In this document: positions 27,341 to 40,070 of the stretch, one piece after another
How positions within the stretch are numbered: position 1 is the first letter of the stretch
Layout of the letters: the number at the start of each line of letters is the position of its first letter
Assembly (NCBI GenBank): GCA_038503035.1
Contig: JAVSML010021692.1
Location: 372,001-436,000, forward strand
Source: Crocodylus rhombifer
Taxonomy: Eukaryota > Chordata > Crocodylia > Crocodylidae
DNA: 64,000 nucleotides
Direction of reading: 5' to 3'
Translations under genes and position numbers: made by a program
Notes under the pieces: model-generated
What the model saw: only the letters and a program-made list of their open reading frames with translations
What the model was told of the DNA's origin: nothing
Database searches by the model: none

Positions 27341-29744
27341 AGATATCTTTGGATTTAATAAAAAGAGTTACTAAATTACTGTTTTGGAAGGGATAAAAGA
27401 AGTTTATCTTCTGGACTGGAATAAAGTATAAACGTTCAGCTCTCTACCCTCAAAGCAGTGTAACTGGGATAATGAAGGCGATATGCATGTTAACCAAATT
27501 ATAAAAAACCATCCACAGCAGTAACTGTATTATGCATGAGGAAAAATCATGAAGAAATTTTTATCTACTGCAATGGCCATTTGCATTGTATAGACAATAC
27601 GTTCAGTCTCTCTACCCCAGGAACTTTTACATTTGATTCATTAAACAAAAGCATCTGCAAACAGAAATATTTTTTAATTATATTACTTAGAAGTGTGGTG
27701 AACCTTACTGTGAAATCAACAGAAGATATACAAAACACATTTTTTTTTTAAATGGAAGTGGCATATAGGTTTATGTTCATTTAATGTTAATGGACCTGAT
27801 TCCAGGAGGGGCTGGGGCGGTATTTTTAAAACACAACTTGTAAGAGCAGACACAGTTGTCCTGAGAACAGCCCCGCTGACAGCTAATTAACAAGAAGCAC
27901 AAAAAGCTGGTGTTCTAATCAGGAAAAGTTTATTTCCATGTTTATTTATCACCCATTAATAAAAAGGCGTATCAAATGCATTTCATTTACAGCTCAGAAC
28001 ACAAGTTATTTTACTGGCAACCCTTGTAAGCTCATAACTGAGAAAAAAATCCAAACCACTCCTGCTACCTTATACTTTGAAATCAGAACATATGATAAGT
28101 AAGTCTATGGCATACCAATGATGTTGACTACTACAGTGATTATGGTGCACTCTCAAGATTTTTTTCCCTTAACTTAGGTATGAGATGATGCAATTGAAAA
28201 CTAAATAATCCATTTTATCAGTTTTGTGAAAAATTTTTTACACAAAACTGGTCAGATCAATTTGCTCATCAAACCTCCATGTAACGTCTTTATTTATCCT
28301 TTGTGAACCAGAAGCCAGAATTTAAGCAATTAGAGTGGTACAAATTGGACTCTGCATATTACAACCTATGTATTACAACTACTGGGCTGAAAATACAAAC
28401 TTTGATGGTCTAGAAAAACATTGTACCACAATAGGCTGAGAAATAGCATGAAAATGCATTGCCTCCCCCATCCCCCAAATGCAATGAAACTTTGCTACCC
28501 TGAGATTCTCTATGCTGTGTACAACAGCTCATGATATGAAAGGTCACCACTGAACTGAGAGTTCTTCCACTACAAGACTCTTCCACAAGAGAATAAACTT
28601 AGTGAGTAGTGGCATTTACTTTGATTGTCAAAAGGACATCTGGATACAGTCTTCGCACACTTCTACTTGCAAGTTACCAATGTCAAGTAACAGTTTTAAA
28701 TCTATTTCAAATCCTGTACTCATTTTTTGTCTGTCTGGTATGGACAGACACTTGCCCCCAACCACTGCAGTAATTTAGCTTAGTTTTGTAAACTGATGTT
28801 AATTAGTTTGGAATCAAGAATGGACAAACATGCATCTATCCTAGAGTTTTTTCATACAGTAAGCAACTGTTCCTGCACCTTACTATTAAGTTTGTATTTG
28901 TTTCCCTACTGCCTGTTTGTCTTTAGCAAAGGACAATCGTGGCTAAAAAGAGGCCCTGGGTAGACACTAATGTAACTGCATGATGGTGATTTGAGGAATG
29001 TTATGTCAAATCCCAAAAGCTGCAGGACCTGCCATGCTGTGTTATTTTGGGGATCAGTAATAAAATACCTCAGATACAAATCATGTGATATCTGGCATAT
29101 GGGGAGCCTAGCATAAGAGAGACCCAGCCCCTGATGCTAAATTCCCCAGATTGGGGTTGCTTAATCACAGGTATTGGAAAAGGGCTATATTGCAGCACCC
29201 GTGTTGCCCTCTGGACAATCCCAAAAGGCTGTTCAATGAGATGGGGCAGTGGGCAACCCCATGTCTGGAACACATCTCAGCTTCAGTTTAAAACAGGACA
29301 TAAACCATTCACAAAGATGTTTCACAATTAAAATACGGAATACCTTCGTGGCTGGTTTGCCATTTATCCTGTCATTAACTGCACAAGGCATATTATAACT
29401 CTTCATGCTATTAATGCGTTACCCACATGATAAACGTAATGTCTGCCAAGAGCCTAATAGACAAAACCTAAACAATTGCAATACATACTCAATTGGGCAA
29501 AGTACCCCTAGTTTAAGGATTTGAGTCATCTCCCCACTTCCGTTCCCTCCCCGCTTTTCTTTTTAAACTGCCACTGATGCAGTGCCAATTACAGAAGGGT
29601 AAACTGTCATCTGATCAGGCCCCAAAATTACATTACATGTAGTAGAACCAGTTCTAAACTTTTCATTTTTTTTTAAAGTATTCACTCTAATTCTGAGGCT
29701 TGTCTAACAGAAAAGAAACAATGTACAGATTTTCATTTATTTTT

Positions 29745-29810
29745 TCTGTATGGTACCTAGCATACAGGTGCCCAGCCTGATCATGGTTGTTAGCTATTAC
29801 CACTGTATCC
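29745..29810 (+). repeat. dispersed repeat tail, copy 1
   Basis: CTGTATGGTACCTAGCATAC and the following CAGCCTGATCATGGTTG align to the pattern TGTACAGTACCTAGCACAAT-GGGGTCCTGAT-GGGGC seen in a dispersed sauropsid repeat tail. A reverse-strand copy lies at 61211-61296. I do not recall the family name with confidence. Confidence 0.45.
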
Positions 29811-32097
29811 ATGTTGAACAAGCATCAAATACAATTAGACGCAGATGTATCCAACTTAGATTCAATAACATAATCAGCTGCTACAATACTATACAAATAT
29901 GTACTTGAACGGACTTTTCAGGTTGTCAGTATTGATATTTATATATCAAAATATGAATTTTTATAATAAATGAAACTGGATAACTAAAGAACATTTCCCA
30001 AAGAACAGTACCATCTAAATTGTCTTCTGGATTTGTCAACAAAGAATGAATGCGTATCTAATTCATCCTTGGGCAAATTTTAGTTTGGTGAAGTCATTTC
30101 AAACTCATAACAACAAATTGTCACTGGTCTCTAAAAGGAGAGAACCCTCAGTCAGCATATTAACTACATAATAATGGATAGTCAGGAAAAAAAATCTACA
30201 AGAGGGATTAATGAAGTCAACAGACCTGCGCTGAATTTTCTTAGCTAGTATCGGGAGAATAAATGTTATACTTTGTTTCCCATACAATTCTAAACTTTAT
30301 TGCAAAATACGTTTTCCTTCCATTAATGCCAGTTTATGGCACAATTTCAAGAGATATCTGGACTGTATGAAGATACAAAAATCACCCAAGCCTCTCTAAC
30401 AAATGGCCTACATTATTGTCACACAGGTAAGAATATTAAAAAACCAAAATAAAAATAAAAATAAAAAAAAAAATTACAATATTACAAAAAAAAAAAAAAA
30501 AAAAAATCAGAACAAACAATCAGGCCATTTTACCAAGCAATGTTTTTCAGTTCCCATAAATGAGAGCGAGGAAGATTTGCCTGTTTGTCAGCATCTGAAA
30601 AACAGGTTGCAGGTTGCAAACACAATATTAAGAAAACTAAACTTCCCATGCTTTGAAAAGACTAGGACCAATACTTAAGAAAGAGGTACTGACAGTGAAC
30701 CTACTTTTATTAGACAGGATGCTTAGGAAGCTACCCTGGAAGACAGCACACTTGCTGTAGCCTGAATATTTAAATACCTCTTTGCATATGACTAATAAGC
30801 TTGTCTCTCTGGAGGAAATAAAGAATTAAAAAAAAAATGTTAAAACATTAAAAACAAGATTATTGTTTTGTCTGAAGTGTACTTCCTCACCATAACTGCT
30901 TGTCACTAGAATCATCTTTCTTGAAATATACTGTCCCACTACACCTGCTTTTTCTCTTGCCCTCTCCCCGCCCCCACTCACTCAGGACTTAGCTAGCTGA
31001 GGAGTGAATCCATCCATCAATAGTTATGGACTGATTCTATATGACTGATGAGGTTGTGCAGGAAAGATATTGCATATGCTGAAAACTAAGAAAACTTCTG
31101 GCTTGATTTGCTTTTTTTTTTTCAAATAATGAAATGTATAAATTAACTTATTAATTTAAAAGTATCTAAAGAAAAGCATAAGTAAAATGACTAAGATGTC
31201 TCAGAATAAAAGTTGCAGATGATGTGCCCAGAACATACGCAAGAAAAGGCATCTCTGAATAAGAAGCAAATATCAAAAGAAACATCCTGAAGTTACAGAG
31301 ACTAAAATGTGATATCACACAATCCAGGCTTGTTTATGAATACTAGTATCAAATAAACTGTCACATGCAACTTCTATAAAAGCAAGTACCACAGAAAAGT
31401 TTGGGGAAAGTGCCATAGCTGAAGTATTATAGCATAGGCTTACAAAGAAACCACATCACAAAGCAAAAAAATCCAAATTGAACAAAAACAGAAAAAATAG
31501 ATAAACTACCAGTCTTCCTCACCCAAATACACAATTGTCTTTTCCCTTTCATAAAGGAGGTTATTATATCCCATAAAACAACTTTGTAAAATAAATCCTT
31601 CAGGCTAACAGTAAGTCGATGTTAAGACTTCACATGTACTTTAACAGGCATTACATGAGACCCATAAGCTCCTGCAAAATGATTTTAAACATCTAAATAT
31701 ACACATAATTGATTAAGCTTCTTTATATTTGCAGTATTCGGGATACACAGAATACAACAGCAATTACTCTGGTGTTGCATTAGACAATATCAGGTATGGT
31801 CCTGGATGCAACTGCCAGTATTGATCCTTTAAAACTAATGACATTTTGATAATAAGAAACTTTACAAATAGGAGGGCAGAAATGTCTTTACAAAGTTTGT
31901 ATCAAACTTTTTTTTTCTTTTTTAAAGAAGCAAAACAGGGAATTTTCTTCTCATGTGATACTCAATACAAAAGGTAAGGTATTTAAAATTCCCCATTATC
32001 TCTCTAACATCTTAGGATATAATGGTTTAATGTTGCCTTATTTTATACACGTTATGCTGTTTTAAACCTTCTGGACTTCTCTCAGCTCAACTAATGA
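29811..32097. other. intronic sequence without recognised gene
   Basis: AT-rich intron with a poly-A tract at about 30486-30506. Nothing else recognised. Confidence 0.5.
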
Positions 32098-32562
32098 ATA
32101 TGGACAAGTGTCAAACTCATTGGACCCACAGGTCAGATCTGGACCACAGGGCTCCTAGTGAGCAAGATCCAGTAGGCAGGACTCCCCGCAAGCTGGATAT
32201 CCCACAAAAAGCAGTCATAGCATTAATTCCTGTGGCTACCAGAACCACTGCTTTGGCACAGTTCTGGAACCCAAGGATTTAAACATCACTGTATTTTTAC
32301 TACCTGCAATCCCTCCCACCTATCTCAGTCAACAGGGCCAATTAAAAACCCTAATTTCAGTAGTCAAGGGGGAAAGGGAAGAGGAAAAGGTGAAAAGGAG
32401 TAAAAGGGGGAGGCAGGTAACATTAACTCCTTGGCAGCCAGTGACAAGCCTCATTGGCCAAATCCAGCCCAGGGAGGTGGAAGGTCCAGCCCACAAGAAT
32501 CCCCATAGGCTGGTTCATCCACCTCCTTGGACCAGATGTTTAAAAACACCCCTGACCTAAGA
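32098..32562. mobile_element. hAT-like non-autonomous element
   Basis: The left end CAAGTGTCAAACTCATTGGA and the right end, reversed (CAGGGGTGTTTTTAAACATC), fit the CAGGGGTGTC-type termini of vertebrate hAT MITEs. Internal CCAGCCC and GGACC-type motifs are usual for such copies. Flanking 8-mers do not match well, so limits are approximate. Confidence 0.55.
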
Positions 32563-32955
32563 TATACAAATTGAATATTGTGCAACTATTTGATTAAAAA
32601 CTAATATAATAAACCTAGAATTTCCTTTCTTGCCATTTCTAATACTCAAATATAAACAGGCAAATCAGTTTATGTACAAATGAACTAGAAATCTAAAGCT
32701 TAAATGTTAACCAACATTTAAAAATTCTTTTCTCCTTAAATAAATTTAGTAAAATGAGTCTCGTATTAAATACATTTATTTCTTTAGCTCCTCTCCTCAG
32801 CAGTATCACTACTGTACTTATGTTATTCACAGGCCTTGTTCCTTTTAGTAAAATTAAGGTACCCAAATAAACAGTTTTGAACAGGTAAAATACAGGAAGG
32901 GACTGTGCTAAAATGAAATTAATCTGTACTTGCTAAAAGACGCTTTTCTTTTTAC

Positions 32956-33039
32956 CTGAACGTTAACATCTTCCTTCTTAAATATTAGTGCTTGAACTTC
33001 ATCAGGATCCCCATTAAATATCGCTTGAACTAGTGGTGG
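32956..33039 (-). CDS. ANKRD28: ANKRD28 second coding exon (pre-ankyrin segment)
   Basis: This 84-bp minus-strand exon has phase 0 at both ends and encodes 28 residues, PPLVQAIFNGDPDEV followed by QALIFKKEDVNVQ. It matches the conserved segment just before the first full ankyrin repeat of ANKRD28. The paralogue ANKRD44 differs in this segment (it has SGDPEE and HKTEDVN), so ANKRD28 is the better call. The acceptor is CTTTCTTTTCAG and the donor is CAG followed by GTAAAAAG. From memory, the human protein has R where this has Q (in DEVQAL) and F where this has V (in VNVQ). It is common to both known N-terminal isoforms, so it receives either the exon at 34175 or one further upstream. Confidence 0.95.
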
Positions 33040-34174
33040 CTGAAAAGAAAGACAATAAATTAAATTTATATAAACATACATTCCATTCCAATATTTACTT
33101 TACAAGTGTATTTTTCTGATGACAACACACCACTAAAAATACCAAATTAAAATACCTCCACTCCCCAAGGTAGCGAAGGGAGACAACAGAAACTATGAAT
33201 GTGAGCTTGGAAGAAGCCAAAAACAAAACAAACCCTCAAGGAAAAAATACATCATACTAATTTTGGACAAACCAATCAACCATTCATTTTAAAAAAGTAA
33301 TCTAGGTTTTTGTAAGTCTTTACTGACAAGCTAAAAGAAATGCACTGAAAAAATCTTTGTTCAAAATAAACATAACTAGTCTAGAACATATTACAAAGTA
33401 TTCAGAAACAACCTTATTTGATATTCTTAAAGTTAAAGTAGTAATTCATATGTATTTGGAAAGCACAGAGTAACGGAGAGGTATAGTAACAAATGCACAT
33501 GGATTAGAGACACATTTATTACTAAATGTAACGGGATTTCCTAACCAGCATCACAAACTTCTAAGACTATATCATATCACAATCACACAGCAAGTCAGTT
33601 AAGTACAGTAAAATTCTGTTGTAAAATTCATATTTTTTTAAGTACATTTCTGGAAAGTAACAGCAGCTACATTCATCTACAATCTGATTTATGTTAACTT
33701 TTTATTTTAGTATGTGACTGACATTGCTCAGAGTACATCATCTACTGTACCAGTTCTCAAAATACACACAGCTTATTACTGCATTATAATGGTTACATCA
33801 GTTTCTAAAGTGGTACTAAATAAATACACCAGTGAGGACTGAGGAAACGTTTACCACAAATGTCATTTGCTCAGGCTTGCTAGAAACCGTATACTGCTAT
33901 TAAAAATAAAAAGCTCCTATTTGTTAACTGTGTCACAAATAAGGAGTTACATTTTTTTTAAAAAAGAGCCCTTGAAAGTTTTAATTTCTTAAGTAAGTTT
34001 CAAACATCTCTCTGCTTAATATAGGTAGTTTACATTTTTAATTACAACTGCTTGTTCAATGACAAAATAATCCAGCTACTACTTTGCATATTTATGTAAA
34101 CCCTCTGACAAGCATCATGGGAACTTTGCAGCTTTTACAAACACTGAACATTTAACAAAACAGCCAGGTCTTAC
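33040..34174 (-). other. ANKRD28: ANKRD28 intron between first and second coding exons
   Basis: AT-rich intron of 1,135 bp on the minus strand, bounded by GTAAGA and CTTTCTTTTCAG. I see no repeat, RNA gene or further exon in it. Confidence 0.8.
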
Positions 34175-34291
34175 CAACACATTTCCAGAAGGTGATGGAC
34201 GCAGAGATAGGTTTTCCTGAGGTAATTTGGAAATAAATGTGGGAGAATCATCTTCTACCTCCTCCAAAACAACAATACAGACTCGACTCAT
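34175..34291 (-). CDS. ANKRD28: ANKRD28 alternative first coding exon
   Basis: This minus-strand exon encodes 39 residues starting MSRVCIVVLEEVEDDSPT and ending SGNVL. I recognise it as the N-terminus of an alternative isoform of ANKRD28, a cytoplasmic scaffold subunit of protein phosphatase 6 built mainly of ankyrin repeats. The segment precedes the repeats, is acidic, and has no domain of its own. The ATG is at 34291-34289 with a purine (G) at -3. The exon ends in TTG followed by a consensus donor GTAAGA (complement at 34169-34174). It ends in phase 0, matching the phase-0 start of the exon at 32956-33039. The start is chosen because the known isoform begins at this Met. The 5' limit of the exon is unknown; a possible acceptor (TTTCTACAG) lies at about 34332-34340, so it could be either a true first exon or an internal one. 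The more common isoform begins with a different short exon not seen in this window. Confidence 0.85.
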
Positions 34292-34296
34292 TCCAT
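34288..34296 (-). promoter_or_regulatory. two-codon upstream frame overlapping the ANKRD28 start
   Basis: Reading the minus strand, the bases before the ANKRD28 alternative ATG form ATG GAA TGA. The TGA stop shares two bases with the main ATG (arrangement ATGA). If the 5' UTR of this isoform includes these bases, ribosomes would meet a Met-Glu-stop frame and terminate exactly at the main start. This could favour reinitiation or leaky scanning. The bases are plain in the sequence; a regulatory role is inference. Confidence 0.4.
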
Positions 34297-37200
34297 CCGT
34301 TTGAAAATAAAAACCTATATTCAGAACAGCACTGTAGAAATCAAAGTCAAGGCAGCCCAGGAAACGCTCTCCTCTGCCTATGTATTCACAAACTTAAGTT
34401 CTGAACCTATTGCTGGTGTTTTAATACTAAAAAAGGACACTGTTGCACTTCCTTATATTTCATTTTCTATATTCAACACCCTGGGGTGCCCAAATGATCC
34501 TGTTTAAAAAAATTGCATTTTTTTTCAAAATATGATTTTATCTAACATCTACACTACAACACTGAATTTGTGGAAAATGTATCAAAAATAGTTTTCAGTA
34601 TAACTACATTACAGTAAAAAAGTCATTGCAATAAATCTCTGTTACGTCCTTTTACCAGCAAATGTTTTTCTTAATATAGCTACTTCTACAGCATAAATTT
34701 ATCCACACAGTGAAATCATTGTTGTAGACGACATGACACTATCCCGTGTAGAATGAAACAAGGAACAATTGCTCTGACAGAGATGATCACGGCTACACAG
34801 TCCCACAAGGTCAGTTTCCAATTAACAGTATCAGGCTTTCTGGTGACTGAAAAATAAACACAACTATTCTTAGTGGTTCAGGATCTAATCATTTTGCAAT
34901 CTGGCAACTTCATCTGTCAATGTCAACCACAGTCCACACAAATTTTTCAGCAGTCCTTCAGAATGTGATGCTCAGAGGTTGACAATTCTTTCCCATGCAA
35001 TAAAAATCTCTGCAATGTACAGCAAAGCTGCAGTACATTTACATGCGATGAGTCAGACCACAAGGGACAATAGAAGTCCTGGAATAATACTGCCCGTTTA
35101 ATCCAGATTTCCCAAATGACAGAAATGTAGATAGCTTTATTCCATCAGTGACACGAACAACGCAGAACATTCATTTTTTTCTCAATTAGGCAGTTGCTGT
35201 GGCTGCTCCGACAGGGAAGGCATTAGACAGAAATGCTGTTAAGGAAGACTGCTTCAGCAAAACAAGCAAGCTACCATGGCACAAGGGCTCAGATTACTGC
35301 CTTAGACTTCTGAAAAAGCAGTTCATCACTCAAGTGTTTCTTTTGATCACCATGTGAATACAGTTCCCATTATAGTCTTCACTCAGAGGAGAGGAAAGGG
35401 AAAAAAAAAAAAAAAAAAAAAAAAATCAGACTCCGTGCATCTTCTTTGAGCCAACTTCTTTATTCGAACATCTGTCTCTGTGCCAACTGGATTTTCCTCC
35501 GGCGTTCAACGTTCTTCTTAGCAGTTTTTTTGCTGGTGATTTTTAGATTGTGTTGAGCAGTTCATGCAAAGCTACTGCCTCAATGGGCCATTAAAGAACA
35601 CATTAACGGCACAAAAATCACACCCACAGAAGCATTCCAACTGAGCAATAGTGTAAAGAGCACAGACTGCAGACCTGCAAGATGAAATGCCTAGTAATGC
35701 TCACGTTACACTTACCAGAGAACTGAGCCACTGCTCTCAAATGCAACTTCCTCTAGCAAAAAAAAAAAAAAAAAAAAAAAAAGCCTTTTGGGCAGTCTTC
35801 ACATTTGGAATCTTTGTACCAGTTTGATGACTAATTCAGCTCAAACGTAAAAATTCTATAACTGAAGAAAGAGTGTGTGTTTAATATTTTCCACTAAAAA
35901 CCACAAGGAAATCTGGTGTACTGGCTGTGCCGTCTAACAATTTAGGCAAGTAAACAATTCCAACATTCTAACTACTTTCATATGTCACCGCACAGAGCAG
36001 CAAAGCCATTCTCATTTAACTCTTTGAAGACATCAAGAACATTTATTTGCATAAGTGTCCTAAGAGCTGAAATGAGAATGATGACAAGAAAAAGAAAAAA
36101 AAAAAAAAAAAAAAGACTAAAATAAACTACTACTTACCAAAACCATTTTTGTTGCAACAGAACACAAATGCACACAGAGGTCTCAAAAACCAGAAGCCTG
36201 TAAAATACTAGACCAAGTATAATCTACCTTTCACGAACCTAATAAAGCTATCCAAAAAGTTGAATTTATACTTTGCCTTGAGTCTGCTTAAAGTAGGTGT
36301 ACTGATCTGTGGGTGTATTATATAAATGCATCATGTGTCACAAAACTGTTGGAAATGCTTCTGTTACACAAACAGTGGGGTTTTGTTCATACTAGGCATT
36401 ATGGAGACATTTTTGATGTTTCTCAATTGTTGATATATTTGCAATCTGTAAATGGGGAACAGAATGAATAACTCAGTGACTCTAAGAAAATATTCTTACT
36501 CAGGTCTATTAACTAACCCAGGCAGAGAAGGTTTCAAGCATTTTAACTGCTTCAGATACTTTTAAAATTTTAAGAATCAGAATATTATTCTCACAGCAGA
36601 TTTTGATGCAAATACATATCATAGTTTGGTATTATTTTAAAACATCTACAGTGCCTTTACCACTACATACCCAAACAGCTTCCTATACTTCCTAGAAAGA
36701 ACTCTGAGGAAAGCCATGCTTTTAAACACTTTCATATATTACTTTAGTTTGGTGCTCAAAGCTCAGGATTGGTAGCCTGGCAGAATAAAACCCAGATTTC
36801 TGGCTCACTAACTTTGGAAGAGCTCAACACAGTAACCAAATCTTCACATCTGTACCACATAAACATTGTTTATTTACCTGTAAGGCTAAGTTCTTATAAA
36901 AGTTGCTTCAGAGTAATAGCAATTTTATTTCTGAATGGGTTATTTTTAAAAGTTCAGCAAGCAATGTCAGTGGTTCTTCAATGATACACGATACTCGCTG
37001 AAAGTTTTTTTTAGTATTTTGTGTATAGGAAACAAGGTTTTTCTGATTTGTCTATAAATAATCTTCTGAAAAAAAAAGACCAATTTGTCTTTAAAAAGAA
37101 AATCACTTAAACACCACCAGCATCCTCTACTCTACGTATGAGTACATAGTTCACCACGGCTCTACTGGCCAGGCCCATGTAATATATAAAATTAGTCTTC

Positions 37201-39300
37201 AAAGACTGAGAAATATTTAAGGAAAGCACACAAAGAAAGAAAAGTAGTAACCGCAGATTACAATGATAAATTATAATTTAATATACTTGCTAGATGGAAA
37301 CACTGTACAACTAGGCTTAATTTGATCTCAGACTTAGAAATTTACAGTTTATAACTCCTACAATTGATTCAAAACCTAGCTACATCAAGAATCCAGCAAG
37401 AAATCCAATTAGTCTATTTAATGCTATGAGTATGACATCATGCTTAAGGCAAAAAGTAAAATGGTAATTTAACACTATAACTCTAAAACAAGTTATTAAA
37501 ACCCCCCCACAAGGGCATGTTTTGACAGTTATTTTATAAAAACATAGCTACTTAAGTAAAGTAATCTGTAATGGCTATTGACCATATTTTTCTGTATTTG
37601 TTAAATTTTTACAATGGTAGTATTAACTCTATTCTAACCGCAAAGATTGCGAATGCAATTATGCATTTCTCATATGTAACTTCTTGGGTTTTTTAAAGTT
37701 CAATCAATAGTCTATTCATTTCAGTGGCTTTTTAAAATTACACATATAAGATGACACACGTTCACTACAAATCTGTCGTTTAACTACTAATACATAGGTA
37801 AAGAACAAAGACCTAACAAGAAGGCTTTGGCTTTTGCTTGTACGTGTTAACCACTTACTAGTTATCTTATAGTTCTCTGAAGGTACTTGTTATTTGTTTT
37901 TTTTCAAGCAAGAATAAGTATCAACGAAATAAGTTCAAGTAATTTAAAATATTCTTTAAACCTATCTAATGTGTCTGACTTTAAAACAGACTTCTCAGAG
38001 TTCTCTTTACTTTGCAAACACCTATACAGTAAAAAGTTACACTGCAAAATATACTGTAATTTTTGCAAACACAACATGCACCTTTCCCTCCTCCAGAAAC
38101 AGCTGCTGTAAATTGGGGTGCGCATTATCAGCAAGGAAATATGGTACAAGCAGTCTCTGCCACTTGAGCTTTGGCTGGGCAAAAGTGAGAGCAATTCTGC
38201 ACAAGATCCAAAGGAAAAATAATGAGCAGGCTCTGCCCTATAGCACTGCTACTCAGTTACGCAGTACAAGGGAAGTTTTTTCTCTTCATTCGCCTTTCAA
38301 ATAATAAGATACCTTACTCTGAGGCATATATATGCAAGAAAATATGGTACTCTGAAAACTAGATGCTTAAGTTAGCACTACTTGGAGAGACAAGAATCAG
38401 GGCTTAATCCTTAGCCTTCCAATGCTTTCCAAAAATAGTGAGAACTAATCCTCCAATTTACATATAGAAACACAAATCTGCCCGTCAACATCCCTCCCCT
38501 CACCTCAACAGATAAGTATGAAGAATCAAAACTAGCTGAGAATAAAGAGAAGAAATACCAGGAAGTAAGAAGAAAAAATTTTAGTTAAAAATATTCTTCA
38601 ACAGTATATTTATATACTTTGCAATACATAAAGAAGGAAAAAGAGGTCATCAGCATTCACCCATCTTCTAAATATTTATTTAAACACCCCTATTAAATTC
38701 AACAACCCTTGCATTAAAAACCCTTTGGAGAATTAATTTAATAATTTCATGTTGTAACAGTTGAGAGAGTGAAAGGAAAAGAAAAAAAAAAAAAAAGACT
38801 TGTCCCTGAGCATTCAGACCTTCTGCATGTATATGTTTAAAAGAAAAAGAGAAAAAAAATGCTCATTTTCATTTGGGAACAAATACAAGACAGGTGTAAT
38901 ACTGTAAATGTTGTGCTGAAAAAGTCTTTACTCAACTGGGGAAACAGCCAGCATTCTGTTTTGTAAAGAACTTAGGTTTTCTAAAACAAAAAACATTTTT
39001 TAATGAAAAAAATAAAACACAACAAAAAAAATCAAAACCCGCATGCCACCTCATGGTAGCCAACCTGCTGACTAGGTCCCTCTCTGAGATACAGAAAACC
39101 AAGTTTTTAAACTCTGCCCTATCCAATTCAAAACAGAGTTTCAGCTGCTCCCATGCCTCCTGTCCCTACCTCAACTCAAGGCTACTGGCTATTTAGGAGG
39201 TGGAAGTGGGCATCTTTCTGATTCTCAGATCTGCCAAGATTTAAAAAACAAACAAACAAAAAACAATGGAATTCTCATCGGGTCTGACATTTCTACAAAA
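34292..39300. other. 5' flank or first intron of ANKRD28, no gene seen
   Basis: AT-rich sequence upstream of the alternative first exon. It contains poly-A tracts at about 35401-35425, 35760-35782 and 36098-36115. I saw no CpG island and no exon for the N-terminus of the other ANKRD28 isoform. A short minus-strand open stretch ending at an AATAAA near 35463-35560 is discussed among the rejected items. Confidence 0.5.
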
Positions 39301-39302
39301 TA

Positions 39303-39498
39303 TTTTGGCTTCAACAGAACTGCATTTTTAGTAAGAAAATGACAATTTTTTTTTTTTTACTTGTTTTTCACCTTCCTCCTTGCTCAGAAAATAAATATAT
39401 ATAATACTATCTATCTTCTAAGCAAGGAGGAAGGTGAAAGACAAATTTAAAAAAATCACTATATTCTTACTAAAAATACAGTTCTGTTGAAGCCAAAA
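39303..39498. repeat. 196-bp snap-back palindrome flanked by TA
   Basis: The left arm starts TTTTGGCTTCAACAGAACTG and contains TTTTTAGTAAGAA and CACCTTCCTCCTTGCT. The right arm contains the reverse complements of all three, with only a few differences. Arms are about 85 bp and the loop is under 40 bp. TA lies directly outside both ends (39301-39302 and 39499-39500), as expected for a Tc1/mariner-type MITE. A transcript would fold into a long hairpin. Confidence 0.8.
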
Positions 39499-39500
39499 TA

Positions 39501-40062
39501 TTAATATTTGTAGTTTGCCTTAGGGAAAATACATTGAAAGAACACTACCTACAACTAACACCTAGATGACCACAGGAATGAAGGAAATGAACACATTTCT
39601 GGGCTGCTGGAAATAGAAAAATAAATAAGTACCTAATATTGCTATCTAAGAACCCACAAGCAGAGATGATTCTAGCAAGGCTGCAAATCATTAAAAGACA
39701 TTCAAAAGATAACATAATCAATAGCACAATCTTGAAATTCCTCAAGATTTTTCTCTGGCCAGTCTTTTACCCAATCTTTCCAGGGTTGAGTTTAATCCAA
39801 CTGGTTTTCATCCAATAATTTGCTGAGTTAGGAACCTAAGAGAGCAAGAACATTTTTATGTTTGGTTCTGATGAAGGAAAAAAAAAAAAAGATTTGGAGC
39901 AGAAAAGGTCTTGAAGAGACTCCAGCTGCCCTTTTACCAGCAGGCTGGGCAATTTTCCATAGCAAGTATGGAAACCTAAGCTACCAATCTTTTTGGAATG
40001 CAAACTGTTCACAATGGAGTACATTTAGAATTATATAGCATTCCCAATGTAAGCAAATCAAG
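39501..40062. other. non-coding sequence, nothing recognised
   Basis: AT-rich sequence between the palindrome at 39303 and the hAT-like element at 40071. No feature supported. Confidence 0.5.
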
Positions 40063-40070
40063 CTACAAAA

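Larger units (their letters stand above)
24713..29744. other. intronic sequence with minor repeats only
   Basis: AT-rich intron containing a poly-A run at about 25560-25578, a hairpin at 25621-25648 and a 34-bp tandem duplication at 27273-27340. No exon recognised. Confidence 0.5.
1216..32955 (-). other. ANKRD28: ANKRD28 large intron (about 31.7 kb)
   Basis: Intron between the second and third coding exons, bounded by GTAAAAAG and CTTATCACAG on the minus strand. It holds the CR1, Penelope, hAT-like, SINE and palindromic repeats listed separately. No further ankyrin-type exon was recognised. The long stretches between those repeats are AT-rich single-copy-looking DNA. Confidence 0.8.

Noticed and set aside
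35463..35562. Minus-strand lysine-rich open stretch ending at a TAA inside AATAAA, resembling a small basic protein C-terminus
   Set aside because: An in-frame stop lies just upstream, no splice acceptor is visible, and I do not recognise the protein. The T run after it on that strand is not a poly-A tail, so a processed pseudogene is not supported.
35401..36115. Three poly-A tracts close together as SINE tails
   Set aside because: No common body precedes them, so they look like independent simple repeats.
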